Part shown: positions 29,568 through 39,460 of the stretch, piece by piece | How positions within the stretch are numbered: the first letter of the stretch is position 1 | How the letters are laid out: each line of letters opens with the position of its first letter | Assembly: GCA_024763215.1 (NCBI GenBank) | Contig: JANTFX010000004.1 | Span: 1-64,000 of the forward strand | DNA: 64,000 nt | Reading direction: 5' to 3' | From: Candidatus Krumholzibacteriia bacterium | GTDB taxonomy: Bacteria; Krumholzibacteriota; Krumholzibacteriia; LZORAL124-64-63 | Position numbers and translations under genes: made by a program | The notes under the pieces: model-generated | Told to the model about the DNA's origin: nothing | What the model saw: the letters and a program-made list of their open reading frames with translations, nothing else | The model's database searches: none

Positions 29568-31514
29568 ATGTTACGCATGATACGCGCCGGTGCCGCGCTG
29601 CTGTCGCTTGCGGTGCTGTGTGCGGCGGCGGGGGCCCAGACTCCCGCGCTCGCGCCGGCTGATTCTTCCGCTCTTGCTCCCGGTTTCATGGTGGTCGACG
29701 GGGACACCCTGTGGGTGGCCGCGCCCCTGGAGGTTGTCGGCACGCGGGTGCCGGCGGCGCTGCCGGGTCAGCTGCGCCCGGTGGGTGTGGTGGCGGCGGA
29801 CGATCTGGATGAGCTGCCGGCCGGTTCGATTTCCGATGCCCTGGCCGCCGCGCCGGGGGTGGTCACGGGGCAGCGGCGCACCTTCGGTGTCCAGTCGGAC
29901 CTGAGCATTAGGGGCTCCAGCTTCGAGCAGGTGCAGGTGCTGCTGGACGGCAACGACATGAGCGACCCCCAGACGGGCCACCACCTGCTGGACCTGCCGT
30001 TGGCCCTGCAGGACATCGAGCGTCTGGAGGTGCTGCCGGGCCATGGCTCGGCGCTCTACGGGTCGGGGGCCTTCGGCGGCACCCTGAACGTGGTCACCAG
30101 GCAGCCGGGAGACCGCACCGGTGGCGAGGTTGCCGTCAGCGGCGGCGGGCAAGGCACGCGCGGGGCACGCGGTGCCGCCGATGTGCGGCTTGATGAGGCG
30201 ACGGGTTTGCGGCTGTCGGGCTCCGCCTTCGGCACCGACGGCTACGATGTGCCGACCGCCGGGGGCGGCAAGCAATGGGCGGGCAACGACGCCGAGGTCT
30301 ATACGGCCACCGGCCGTCTGGTGCGCAATACCGACGGCGGCCAGTGGGATGCCTTCGCCGGTTACGCCGCGCGCGAGTTCGGCGCCCTGGATTTCTACGC
30401 GCCCTACCCCTCGCGCGAGCGCACGCGCACCTTCTTCGCCGCGCTCAAGCGCAACTGGTCGGCGTCCCGGCGCCTGACCCTCGAGCCGCGGCTGCATTTC
30501 CGGCGGCACACCGACCGCTTCATCCTGCTCAAGGACGACCCCGAAGCTTTCACCAATGACCATGTGACCCGCCGCGCCGCCGGCGAGCTTCGCGGCATCG
30601 TGGATCTGGGCCGGGGCCATGCGGCGGCCTGGAGTCTGGAGGGTGCGTACGAGGACATCGACAGCCGGGGCCTGCGCGCGGGCGCCTGGGGCGAGGCCCT
30701 GGGCTTCCATGTGCGCCGCAGGATGTCGCTGGCGGTGGAGGTCGACCGCAACCGGGGGCCGGTGCGTTGGCAACTCGGGGGGCGCATCGACGGCCGCGAT
30801 GCTTACGCGCCCCGCACCACCGGCACCGCGGCTCTGGCCTGGGATCCGACCCGCGCCTGGACCGTGCGCGGCAGCATGGGGGGCGTGTTCCGGGTGCCCA
30901 CCTTCACCGAGCTTTACTATGTAAGCCCGGCCAACGTGGGCAACCCCGGCCTGAAGCCGGAGCACGGCTGGACCTGGGATACCGGGCTCGGCTGGCATGC
31001 CGGCGCCATGGCCGCCCGGGCCACGTACTTCGAGCGCTACGAGGACGATCTGATCGAATGGGCGCGGCCCGCGAACGCGGCGGATAATCCCTGGCAGGTC
31101 ATGAACATCGCCACGGGCAAGACCCGGGGCACCGAGCTGCGCCTGGACTGGACCGCGCCCCGCGGACACAGCCTGGGCCTGTCGTGGTCGTGGCTCGACA
31201 AGACCACCGCCCTGCCTGCTGGTTTTATGGGCAAGTACACCCTGCTGGCGCCGCGGCAGGTGCTGGCGGCCCGGGGCAACCTGGTGCTGCCCGCGGGGTT
31301 CGGCCTGGGGCTGACCTCCCGCTACATCGAACGCACCGGCGGCCCCGCGGAATTCAACACGGCCTTCGTCCTGGACGGCAAGCTGACCTGGACCAGGGGC
31401 GACTGGTTCGCCCACCTGACGGGCACCAACCTGCTGGACCGCAGCTACCAGGAGGTGCCCGGGGTGTATATGTCCGGGCCGCTGGCGGTGGTGGAGGTCG
31501 GACGCAGGTTCTGA
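29568..31514 (+). CDS. TonB-dependent outer-membrane receptor
   Basis: Signal peptide, plug domain DLSIRGSSFEQVQVLLDGNDMSDPQTGHH...GSGAFGGTLNVVTR, C-terminal barrel ending in aromatic residue VEVGRRF. Confidence 0.92.
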   Translation: MLRMIRAGAALLSLAVLCAAAGAQTPALAPADSSALAPGFMVVDGDTLWVAAPLEVVGTRVPAALPGQLRPVGVVAADDLDELPAGSISDALAAAPGVVTGQRRTFGVQSDLSIRGSSFEQVQVLLDGNDMSDPQTGHHLLDLPLALQDIERLEVLPGHGSALYGSGAFGGTLNVVTRQPGDRTGGEVAVSGGGQGTRGARGAADVRLDEATGLRLSGSAFGTDGYDVPTAGGGKQWAGNDAEVYTATGRLVRNTDGGQWDAFAGYAAREFGALDFYAPYPSRERTRTFFAALKRNWSASRRLTLEPRLHFRRHTDRFILLKDDPEAFTNDHVTRRAAGELRGIVDLGRGHAAAWSLEGAYEDIDSRGLRAGAWGEALGFHVRRRMSLAVEVDRNRGPVRWQLGGRIDGRDAYAPRTTGTAALAWDPTRAWTVRGSMGGVFRVPTFTELYYVSPANVGNPGLKPEHGWTWDTGLGWHAGAMAARATYFERYEDDLIEWARPANAADNPWQVMNIATGKTRGTELRLDWTAPRGHSLGLSWSWLDKTTALPAGFMGKYTLLAPRQVLAARGNLVLPAGFGLGLTSRYIERTGGPAEFNTAFVLDGKLTWTRGDWFAHLTGTNLLDRSYQEVPGVYMSGPLAVVEVGRRF

Positions 31515-31608
31515 TTACTGCCTGATATCGAACTGATGCGGACCCTCTTCGAACATGGGACCCTCGGCTATATTAGGTGCGCAACGGGGGGATGCTTTTG
31601 GCGCCAGG

Positions 31609-31638
31609 TAGTCCGCCGCCTCTTAGTCCGCCGCCTCT
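31609..31638. repeat. 15-bp perfect tandem duplication (TAGTCCGCCGCCTCT x2)
   Basis: Read directly at 31609-31623 and 31624-31638. Confidence 0.85.
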
Positions 31639-31684
31639 GTCGGCGTGACTCGCATCTGCCCAGCTGCTCTTTCGTGTACCACGA

Positions 31685-31734
31685 GTGTCCCACTGTCCCA
31701 CGTAATCGGGGTGGACGGTTGGCAAGTGGGACAC
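31685..31734. repeat. 10-bp inverted repeat (gtgtcccact/agtgggacac) with internal 8-bp tandem tgtcccac x2
   Basis: gtgtcccact 31685-31694, tgtcccac 31694-31701, agtgggacac 31725-31734. Confidence 0.8.
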
Positions 31735-31913
31735 AATTAATGAGACATTGATTTGAATGCGGGAATGTGGATGTATGGAAAATATTGTAATGTAATAAGT
31801 TAGGATATTTGCAGCTGTTGGGTGTGGAATATGCTGAATTGGATGTGTGCGCGTGGGATGTCCTGCGATTATTGCAAAATCGGGGCTGTTACTCTTATTA
31901 AGGAGGGGGTCAG

Positions 31914-32810
31914 ATGAAGGCTCTATTGGTGATAATGACGGTTTTTTTGTTTGCTGGTTGCTATTCTCCTGATACCTCTTCCTCCCCTGGGGATATCACA
32001 AAGCCCTTCGATAACAGGGTGATACCATGGCGGATGGAGAAAAAAATGACTTCGGGAACCCCATGCGTTGTTGGAGGTGATGCTTTAGCGACCTTTAAAG
32101 TTGGTGATTCATTGGTCGATATTCTGATTCAGTATTATGACAACGATACTTGTGTGTTGTTGGCAAGATGGGATGATTCAGTTTGTAGGTGGGTGCGTTT
32201 GATACCGCTTGCCGACAAGAACAAAGTCGGGTATTCAGCCGAAATACTGAATGGTGGTGTCGTGTTGTTTGGAACTCAACTGTTATTCGATTCTGTTGAT
32301 ACCGATGTTATCGAGTTAACAGAGTATACTCCCGATGACAAACTCCAGATTGTAATAAATGATTGTCCAGGTGACAGCCTTTCTGAGTCATATTGTTTCA
32401 ATAATACATCCCCCACGGAGTTCAGGCGCGCAAAGTCAACAACACAATCGGAAATGGAACAAATTGTCCTTCAGGTGGAGGCGGAGAAAAATCTAACGGA
32501 TGAGAGCATATTCGGCTATGGCAGCACGTTGTATTACAATGATGATGGAGAACGCCTGATAAATCTAGTTAGGGATGATTCTTTTGCCCGGTGGGTCTTC
32601 AACCTGTCGAATTCCGGGGAATTAGTCGTTGACACATATAGATGGGGATGGTCTGATTGGATTACTGGGTGTGCTCTCGCCAAGTGTTTGCTTGGTGGCG
32701 GTCCTGCGAATCCAGTTTGTGCAACCTGTACTGTAGTATCCGGGGGCCTGTGGTTTGCTAAAGCCGTTACTTGTTTAATTGACTGTGATGCTTGGCCGGA
32801 GGGTATGTAA
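31914..32810 (+). CDS. lipoprotein with Cys-rich hydrophobic C-terminus, unknown function
   Basis: GGAGG Shine-Dalgarno; lipobox FLFAGCYS; tail GCALAKCLLGGGPANPVCATCTVVSGGLWFAKAVTCLIDCDAW; AT-rich codons. Confidence 0.75.
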   Translation: MKALLVIMTVFLFAGCYSPDTSSSPGDITKPFDNRVIPWRMEKKMTSGTPCVVGGDALATFKVGDSLVDILIQYYDNDTCVLLARWDDSVCRWVRLIPLADKNKVGYSAEILNGGVVLFGTQLLFDSVDTDVIELTEYTPDDKLQIVINDCPGDSLSESYCFNNTSPTEFRRAKSTTQSEMEQIVLQVEAEKNLTDESIFGYGSTLYYNDDGERLINLVRDDSFARWVFNLSNSGELVVDTYRWGWSDWITGCALAKCLLGGGPANPVCATCTVVSGGLWFAKAVTCLIDCDAWPEGM

Positions 32811-32812
32811 CA

Positions 32813-33052
32813 ATGGGAAACCAGGATTTGACAAGGGCGCTGGATGCATTCGTGTGTTTTTTGGGCGTTTTTTTGTTTGGCTTGGGGTTATGGAAAATCC
32901 ATCGGCAAAAGATGACCCCGGGCACTTTTTTTGTTCCCGGCAGCTCTAGTGAATTCAGGCGCAACATGGGGACGGCTCCCTTTTGGCTCATTATAGTCGG
33001 CGCCCTCATGACCCTTGTCATGCTGTTCTTTCACGCTATTGGGAGCCCGTGA
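32813..33052 (+). CDS. small two-TM membrane protein, unknown function
   Basis: Begins 2 bp after the previous stop; FVCFLGVFLFGLGLW and FWLIIVGALMTLVMLFF. Confidence 0.65.
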   Translation: MGNQDLTRALDAFVCFLGVFLFGLGLWKIHRQKMTPGTFFVPGSSSEFRRNMGTAPFWLIIVGALMTLVMLFFHAIGSP

Positions 33053-33056
33053 GCTT

Positions 33057-34472
33057 TTACCGGAAGATATCGATCCGCCGCCACCGGCCCGAGGCGAAAC
33101 GCCGGTACAGGGCCAGGCCCTGCAGCAGGTAGCAGAAGCTGGCGCCTATCCATGCCGTTTCCACATCGCCCCCCCGCATGACGATGAGGTACCAGGTCAG
33201 GGGGATGAACAGGCCCCACATCAGGCCCAGGGTGACCAGCATGGTGAAGCGGGTGTCGCCGGCACCGCCCAGGATGCCGCTGCTGAGCATGCGCAATCCG
33301 TCGAAGATCTGGAAGATCGCCGCGGTGACGGCCAGGCCCGCGCCCAGGGCCAGCACGGCTGGATCGCCGGTGAAGATGCGGAAGATCTCATGGCGCAGCA
33401 GGACGATGACCACGGCCAGGGATAGGGAATAGTAGAGCCCCAGCTTGTAGGTCTGCCGCCCGTAGCGTGCGGCCATGTCCGGGTCGCGCGCCCCGATCCA
33501 GTTTCCGGTCAGCACGCTGGCGGCTGTGGTCAGCCCCCACAGGGGCATGAAGCTGAACGAGAGCAGCTGGATGGTGATCTGGCTGGCGGCCAGGGGCACC
33601 GCGCCGGTGGTGCCCACGAAGATGGTGAACATCAGGAAGCCGCCCATGTCGATGAACCCTTCCCAGGCCGCCGGCGCGCCCACCCGCACCATGCGCCCGA
33701 TGGCGGCCCGGTCCAGCGACCGCGGCAGGTGCAACCGGTACCTGTGGCGCAGGTGCGGCGCCAGGGCCCACAGCACCAGGGCCACGGTGTTCACCATGAC
33801 GCCGCAACTGGTGGCCATGGCCGCGCCCTTGACGCCCAGGGCCGGTACGGCCAGCAGGGTGTGGCCGCCGAGTTCGAAGCCGCTCCAACCGAAGATCAGC
33901 CAGATGTCCAGCACCAGGTTCACCACGTTGCCGATGATGCCCGCGTACATGGGAATCTTCACGTCGCGGCGGCCCTGGAAGAAGCCCATGAGGACGAACC
34001 CCGCCTGGGTGAACACGGCGCTCAGGCTGCGCCACTTGATGTAGGTGTAGGTCAGGGTCTGCACTTCGGGGGGATTGTGGGTCCAGGGCAGCAGCAGGTA
34101 GCTGAAGTAGCCGAAAACCTGCAGGACGAGTCCTGAGAACAGGGCGATGTACAGGCCCTGCCAGGCGTAGTGGGCCACTCCGGGGTCGTCGTTCTTGCCG
34201 TGGGACTGGGAGACGAAGGTGCCGGTGATGCGGCTCAGGTTGTTGAAAAGGGAGTACGAGGCCCAGGTGAGCATGCCTCCCAGGCCGGCCGCGGCCAGGG
34301 AAACGCTGTTGACCCGTCCGAGCAGGGCGGTGTCCACCGTCCACATCAAGGTCTGCGACAGCATGGCCAGGATGGTGGGCGTGGCCAGGGCGAGGATCTC
34401 GCGCCCGTGATGCACCGCGACCACATCGCGCAGGGAATTCCGGTGGCGTTCGGTGGTGTTCAGGGTCATCAT
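33057..34472 (-). CDS. MATE-family efflux transporter
   Basis: 12-TM MATE pattern; LALATPTILAMLSQTLMWTVDTALLGRV, GADT-like GAGDTRF. Confidence 0.92.
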   Translation of the reverse strand: MMTLNTTERHRNSLRDVVAVHHGREILALATPTILAMLSQTLMWTVDTALLGRVNSVSLAAAGLGGMLTWASYSLFNNLSRITGTFVSQSHGKNDDPGVAHYAWQGLYIALFSGLVLQVFGYFSYLLLPWTHNPPEVQTLTYTYIKWRSLSAVFTQAGFVLMGFFQGRRDVKIPMYAGIIGNVVNLVLDIWLIFGWSGFELGGHTLLAVPALGVKGAAMATSCGVMVNTVALVLWALAPHLRHRYRLHLPRSLDRAAIGRMVRVGAPAAWEGFIDMGGFLMFTIFVGTTGAVPLAASQITIQLLSFSFMPLWGLTTAASVLTGNWIGARDPDMAARYGRQTYKLGLYYSLSLAVVIVLLRHEIFRIFTGDPAVLALGAGLAVTAAIFQIFDGLRMLSSGILGGAGDTRFTMLVTLGLMWGLFIPLTWYLIVMRGGDVETAWIGASFCYLLQGLALYRRFASGRWRRIDIFR

Positions 34473-34555
34473 TCCTTGTCGTGGCCATCGGCCAAAGAGA
34501 GCGTCCGGATTCGTCATGATGCCCCAGGATGCGCCACCGGAACAGGAGAAACCGC

Positions 34556-35893
34556 ATGACCAGACTCTTGCCAACAGCGGCAGGACCGGTGACCGGCGCG
34601 CTCAGCGTGCCCGGGGACAAGTCCGTTTCCCACCGGGCCGCCCTGTTCGGGCTGCTGGCCACCGGACCCTGCCGCGCCACCGGCTGGCTGGATGCCGCGG
34701 ACACCCGCAGCAGCCTGGCGGCGGTGCAAAGGTTGGGCGCGGATGCTTCCTACGAGGGCAAGGTGCTCCGGGTTGCTCCAGGAACCGGACCCGCCGCCCT
34801 TGTCGGGCGCCGGGATCCGGTCGCCATCGACTGCGGCAACAGCGGCACCACCGCGCGCCTGCTCATGGGTTTGCTGGCCGGCTGGTTGCCGCCGGGAGGG
34901 CCGGATGTGGTGCTGTCCGGCGACGCCTCCCTGAGCGGGCGGCCCATGAACCGGGTGATCGAGCCGTTGCGCGGCATGGATGCGGACATCACCTGCCTGC
35001 AGGAGGACGGGCGGTTGCCCGTCCGGGTGGGCGGGGCGGATCTCCAGGCGGTCGAACACGAATTGCCGGTGCCCTCGGCCCAGGTCAAGTCGGCCCTGCT
35101 GCTGGCGGGGCTGCACGCGCGCGGGCGCACCGTCATCCACGGCGGAGGCGCCTCGCGGGACCACACCGAGCGCCTGCTGCGGGTCATGGGCGTGCGGCTG
35201 GAGGACCTGCCCCGCGGCGGCCTGGCCATCACGGGCGGGCAGCAGCCGGGCCACTTCGATATAGTCGTGCCTGGCGATCCCTCCTCGGCGGCGTTCTTCC
35301 TGACCGCGGCGGCCATGATCCCCGGCTCTCGGGTCACCGTTACCGGCCACGCCTTGAACGAGGGCCGCCTCGGCGCCCTGCGGATGCTGCGCCGGGCCGG
35401 GGCGGACGTGACCCTTGCGCGCGCCCGGGGCCCGCGCGAGGGGGAGATGCTGGGCGATGTGACCGTGGCGTACGGACGGCCGCGACCCTTCACCATCATC
35501 GGGGACGAGATCCCCACCCTGGTGGACGAGATCCCCGCCCTGGCGGTGCTGGCCACGGCCCTGCCGGGGACCAGCGTGATCAGCGGGGCGCAGGAGCTGC
35601 GGGTCAAGGAATCGGACCGGCTGGCGCTCATGGCGGCCAACCTGCAGCGCCTGGGGGCCAAGGTCACCGAGAAGCCCGACGGCCTGGAAATCACCGGCCC
35701 GGCGCGGCTGCGCGGGGGCACCGAAGATGCCCCCCTGGTGCTGGAGACCGCCGGCGACCACCGCATCGCCATGGCCATGGCCATCGCCGCGCTGACTGCC
35801 GGGGGGCATTGCGTTCTGGACGATCCGGGGTGCGTCGCGGTATCCTATCCCGACTTTTTCAACGCCCTGGGCGCATTGCTGCGCCGGGGCTGA
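34556..35893 (+). CDS. aroA: 3-phosphoshikimate 1-carboxyvinyltransferase (EPSP synthase)
   Basis: VPGDKSVSHRA, DCGNSGTTARLLMG, KESDRLALMA, DHRIAMA. Confidence 0.97.
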   Translation: MTRLLPTAAGPVTGALSVPGDKSVSHRAALFGLLATGPCRATGWLDAADTRSSLAAVQRLGADASYEGKVLRVAPGTGPAALVGRRDPVAIDCGNSGTTARLLMGLLAGWLPPGGPDVVLSGDASLSGRPMNRVIEPLRGMDADITCLQEDGRLPVRVGGADLQAVEHELPVPSAQVKSALLLAGLHARGRTVIHGGGASRDHTERLLRVMGVRLEDLPRGGLAITGGQQPGHFDIVVPGDPSSAAFFLTAAAMIPGSRVTVTGHALNEGRLGALRMLRRAGADVTLARARGPREGEMLGDVTVAYGRPRPFTIIGDEIPTLVDEIPALAVLATALPGTSVISGAQELRVKESDRLALMAANLQRLGAKVTEKPDGLEITGPARLRGGTEDAPLVLETAGDHRIAMAMAIAALTAGGHCVLDDPGCVAVSYPDFFNALGALLRRG

Positions 35894-35907
35894 CCGACGG
35901 AGACCGC

Positions 35908-37041
35908 ATGCTGCGTTACCTGCTGGCCGGCGAGAGCCACGGACCCGCCCTGGTGGGCATCCTCGAGGGCTTCCCCGCGGGCCTGGTCATCAAGGAAGCC
36001 CTGGTCAACGCCGAGCTGGATCTCAGGCGCCAGGGCTACGGTCGGGGCGTGCGCGTCACAACCATCGAACAGGACCGGGTGGAGTTCCTGGCCGGGTTCT
36101 GGAAGGGCAGGACGCTGGGCTCGCCCATCGCCTTTACCATCGCCAACCGGGACCACGAGCTGCGCAAGGGCAAGCCCGCCCAGCGCTGGAAGGTGCCCCG
36201 GCCCGGGCATGCGGACCTGCCGGGGGTGATCCGCTACGGCTACGACGATTGCGCCCCGGTGGCCGAGCGCGCCAGCGCCCGTTCCACCGCCGCCTACACC
36301 GCCGCCGGCGCCTGCGCCAAGGCCCTGCTGGCGAAGTTCGGGGTCACGGTGCTGTCCCATGTCAAGGCCGTGGGCGGGGTCGAGGCCGCGGAAACCAGGC
36401 CGACTCCTGCCCGGCTCAAGCGCATCCGCAAGAACCGGCCCCTGCGTTGCCTCGATGCCGAGACGGAAAACCGCATGACCGCCGCCATCGACGCCGCCGT
36501 GGCCGACGGGGTGACCATCGGCGGGGTGTTCGAGGTGGTGGCCTTCGGCGTCCCGGCGGGGCTGGGCACATATGCCCATCCGGACCGGCGCCTGGACGCG
36601 CGCCTGGCCGCAGAGGTCATGGGCATCCCCGCGGTCAAGGCCATGGAGATCGGCGACGGGATGACCGTGGCCGGCGAGGACGGCCGCACGGCCCACGACG
36701 AGATCTTCCCCGCGGGGCGGGACCGGGTGCGGCGCGGCACCAACCGCGCGGGCGGCCTCGAAGGCGGGGTGACCAACGGCGAGCCGGTGGTCGTGCGCGG
36801 TTTCGTCAAGCCCATCAGCAGCCAGAAGAGGCGGTTGGCCAGCGTGGACCTGCGCACGGGCAAGGCGGCCCGGGCGGCGTGGGTGCGGTCGGATACCTGC
36901 GTGGTGCCGGCTGCCGGCATCGTGGCCGAGGCCGCGGTGGCCTGGTGTCTGGCCGACGAATTGACCAGTTTACTGGGAGGGGACAACCTGGACGTGATGC
37001 TGCGGCGCAGCAGGGAACTCACCGGATGGAAAAAGGCATGA
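35908..37041 (+). CDS. aroC: chorismate synthase
   Basis: AGESHGPAL, RPGHADLPG, RASARSTA, RAGGLEGGVTNGEP. Confidence 0.97.
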   Translation: MLRYLLAGESHGPALVGILEGFPAGLVIKEALVNAELDLRRQGYGRGVRVTTIEQDRVEFLAGFWKGRTLGSPIAFTIANRDHELRKGKPAQRWKVPRPGHADLPGVIRYGYDDCAPVAERASARSTAAYTAAGACAKALLAKFGVTVLSHVKAVGGVEAAETRPTPARLKRIRKNRPLRCLDAETENRMTAAIDAAVADGVTIGGVFEVVAFGVPAGLGTYAHPDRRLDARLAAEVMGIPAVKAMEIGDGMTVAGEDGRTAHDEIFPAGRDRVRRGTNRAGGLEGGVTNGEPVVVRGFVKPISSQKRRLASVDLRTGKAARAAWVRSDTCVVPAAGIVAEAAVAWCLADELTSLLGGDNLDVMLRRSRELTGWKKA

Positions 37042-38291
37042 ACAACGAGACCGGATTCGCATCGTTCCTGGACGAGATGAAGTGGCGCGGCTTCTTCGAG
37101 CAGTGCACCGACGAGAAGGCTCTGGCCGAGCTGCTGACCGCCGAGACCGTGACTGCGTACATCGGCTTCGACCCCACCGCCGACAGCCTGCACATCGGCA
37201 GCCTGCTGCCCATCATGGGGCTGGTGCACCTGCAGCGTCATGGGCACCGGCCGATTGCCATCGTGGGCGGGGCGACCGCCATGGTGGGCGACCCCAGCGG
37301 CCGCACCGAGCTGCGCAGCATGCTCACCCTCGAGCAGATCGAGCGGAACCTGCAAGGCATCAAGGAGCAGCTGTCCCACTACATCCGCTTCGGCGATGGG
37401 CCGCAGGACGGCCTCATGCTCAACAACGCCGACTGGCTCAAGGATTTCGGCTACCTGGAGTTCCTGCGCGAGTACGGCCAGTTCTTCAGCGTCAACCAGA
37501 TGCTGACCCGCGATTCGGTCAAGACCCGCATGGAGCACGGCCTGTCCTTCATCGAGTTCAACTACATGATCCTGCAGGCTTTCGATTTCATGGTGCTCAA
37601 CCGCGACCACGGTTGCCGGCTGCAGATGGGCGGCAGCGACCAGTGGGGCAACATCTGCTCGGGCATCGACCTGACCCGCCGCGTGAACCGGCAGGAGGTG
37701 TACGGCCTGACGTTCCCGCTGATGATGACCGCCGCGGGCACCAAGATGGGCAAGACCGCTTCGGGCGCGGTGTGGCTGGCGGCCGCGCGCACCAGCGTGC
37801 ACGATTTCTACCAGTTCTGGATCAACGTGGACGACCGGGATGTGGCGCGTTTCCTGCGGCTGTACACCCTGCTGCCGCGCGAGCGCATCGAGGAGCTGGA
37901 AAAGCTCCAGGGCGCCGACATCCGTGAGGCCAAGCGCGTGCTGGCCGGCGAGGTGACGGCCCTGTTGCACGGCCGTGACGCCGCGGACAAGGCCGCCGAG
38001 GCGGCCAGGGCTCTTTTCGGGGGCGGGGGTGACGCCGAGAGCATCCCCAGCAGCGAGCGTCCCGAGGGCGACTTCGCCGGGGACGGCCTGCTGCTGCTGG
38101 AGGCTCTGGTGGAATCGGGGTTGCTCAAGAGCAAGGGCGAGGCCCGGCGCATGATCCGGCAACAGGCGGTGCGCGTCAACGGCGAGGTGATCTCCGACGA
38201 GATGCGGGCGCTTTCGGCCGCCGACATCCGTGACGGGCGCATCGCCCTGCAGGTGGGCAAGAAACGGCACCATCACATCCTGGTGGGGTAA
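37038..38291 (+). CDS. tyrS: tyrosyl-tRNA synthetase
   Basis: YIGFDPTADSLHIGSLLPI, GGSDQWGNI, KMGKT, C-terminal S4 domain; ATGA overlap with aroC. Confidence 0.97.
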   Translation: MNNETGFASFLDEMKWRGFFEQCTDEKALAELLTAETVTAYIGFDPTADSLHIGSLLPIMGLVHLQRHGHRPIAIVGGATAMVGDPSGRTELRSMLTLEQIERNLQGIKEQLSHYIRFGDGPQDGLMLNNADWLKDFGYLEFLREYGQFFSVNQMLTRDSVKTRMEHGLSFIEFNYMILQAFDFMVLNRDHGCRLQMGGSDQWGNICSGIDLTRRVNRQEVYGLTFPLMMTAAGTKMGKTASGAVWLAAARTSVHDFYQFWINVDDRDVARFLRLYTLLPRERIEELEKLQGADIREAKRVLAGEVTALLHGRDAADKAAEAARALFGGGGDAESIPSSERPEGDFAGDGLLLLEALVESGLLKSKGEARRMIRQQAVRVNGEVISDEMRALSAADIRDGRIALQVGKKRHHHILVG

Positions 38292-38292
38292 C

Positions 38293-38318
38293 TCCAGGGA
38301 TGCACCCTGGATATTTCA
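38293..38318 (+). terminator. putative hairpin after tyrS
   Basis: tccaggg-atgca-ccctgga stem-loop directly after the stop, then tatttc. Confidence 0.45.
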
Positions 38319-38500
38319 TACCGGTATCATCTTGCTTTGATGGTATAACTGTATTTGTTTCTTTTGCTTACGAGAACTCTTTATGAAAAATTACAGTTTT
38401 CTCCATATCAACATCCGCCTCCCCTGGCCGATCATGGCAGGTCGGTAACCCAACTTCCCGACCATGACCGGGACCCGAACCAGGCGAGGAACTTCACACC

Positions 38501-39352
38501 ATGACTTCACTACAGGAACTGGTTGCGGCGGCCGGAGGGCCCACCGCGCGCCCCGACTCCATCGTCAGCCTCATGGAGATCATCGAGGATCCCCTGGTCG
38601 ACGCCCACACCCTTTTGCCGGTGGTCAAGCAGGATCCCGGGCTGACGGCGGGCCTGCTGAAGCTGTGCAACTCGCCCCTGTACGGATTCAAGCGCCGGAT
38701 CGGCAGCGCCGAGGAGGCCCTGGTGCTGGTGGGCAACCTGACCTTTGCGCGGCTGTGCTTCACCCTCAGCCTCGAGCCTGTTCTGCACCGCGATCTGCCG
38801 GGATACGCCCTCGACCTGGACACCCTGTGGCGCCACAGTCTGGCCACCGCCTACGGCGCGGCGTTCCTGATGAAGGCCTCGGGTGCTGCGAACCAGCGGG
38901 ACCGCGCCTTCACCGTGGGTCTGCTGCACGATATCGGCAAGCTCGCCCTGGATGGCGCCCTGACCGGGTCGGCGGCGGACCCGGACTCCGCCGAGGCGGC
39001 CCTGGTGAGCAGGGAGCAGGAAATCGCCCTGACAGGCCACGACCATGCCGAGGTCGGCGCCGCCCTGCTGGACAGCTGGGATCTGCCGGACGAGATCGTG
39101 GCGGCGGTCCGATGGCACCATGAACCCCGCCGGCAGGAGGCGGGGGCGAAGCTGGCGGCAGCGGTCCACGTCGCGGATAAGGTGGTGCATATCGCCACCT
39201 GCCTGCGGTCGGGATCCCAGGCCGTGGCGGGGTGGGTGGAAGAGGCCTGCGGCGAGGATAATTTTCCCACCTCCGCCATGGAGGACCTGGCCGGAGCCAT
39301 CTCCTCGGCCCAGCAGAACATCCTTTCCCTGGCGGCAGGCCCTCGGCTTTAA
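38501..39352 (+). CDS. HDOD-domain signalling protein
   Basis: VVKQDPGLTAGLLKLCNSPLYG, LLHDIGKLALD, DEIVAAVRWHHEP. Confidence 0.88.
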   Translation: MTSLQELVAAAGGPTARPDSIVSLMEIIEDPLVDAHTLLPVVKQDPGLTAGLLKLCNSPLYGFKRRIGSAEEALVLVGNLTFARLCFTLSLEPVLHRDLPGYALDLDTLWRHSLATAYGAAFLMKASGAANQRDRAFTVGLLHDIGKLALDGALTGSAADPDSAEAALVSREQEIALTGHDHAEVGAALLDSWDLPDEIVAAVRWHHEPRRQEAGAKLAAAVHVADKVVHIATCLRSGSQAVAGWVEEACGEDNFPTSAMEDLAGAISSAQQNILSLAAGPRL

Positions 39353-39460
39353 CCCGGGCCTTCCGAATCCGGAGCCGGAGTTACCGCCCCTCGCCTGGCC
39401 CGAAATAATTTGCTATTCTCACCACCATTTGGGCTATAGAATCGAGCCAGGAGGGTCCTG

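Noticed and set aside
31740-31913. tRNA or integration att site at the islet edge
   Set aside because: No cloverleaf or T-loop consensus could be recognised, and no integrase is present
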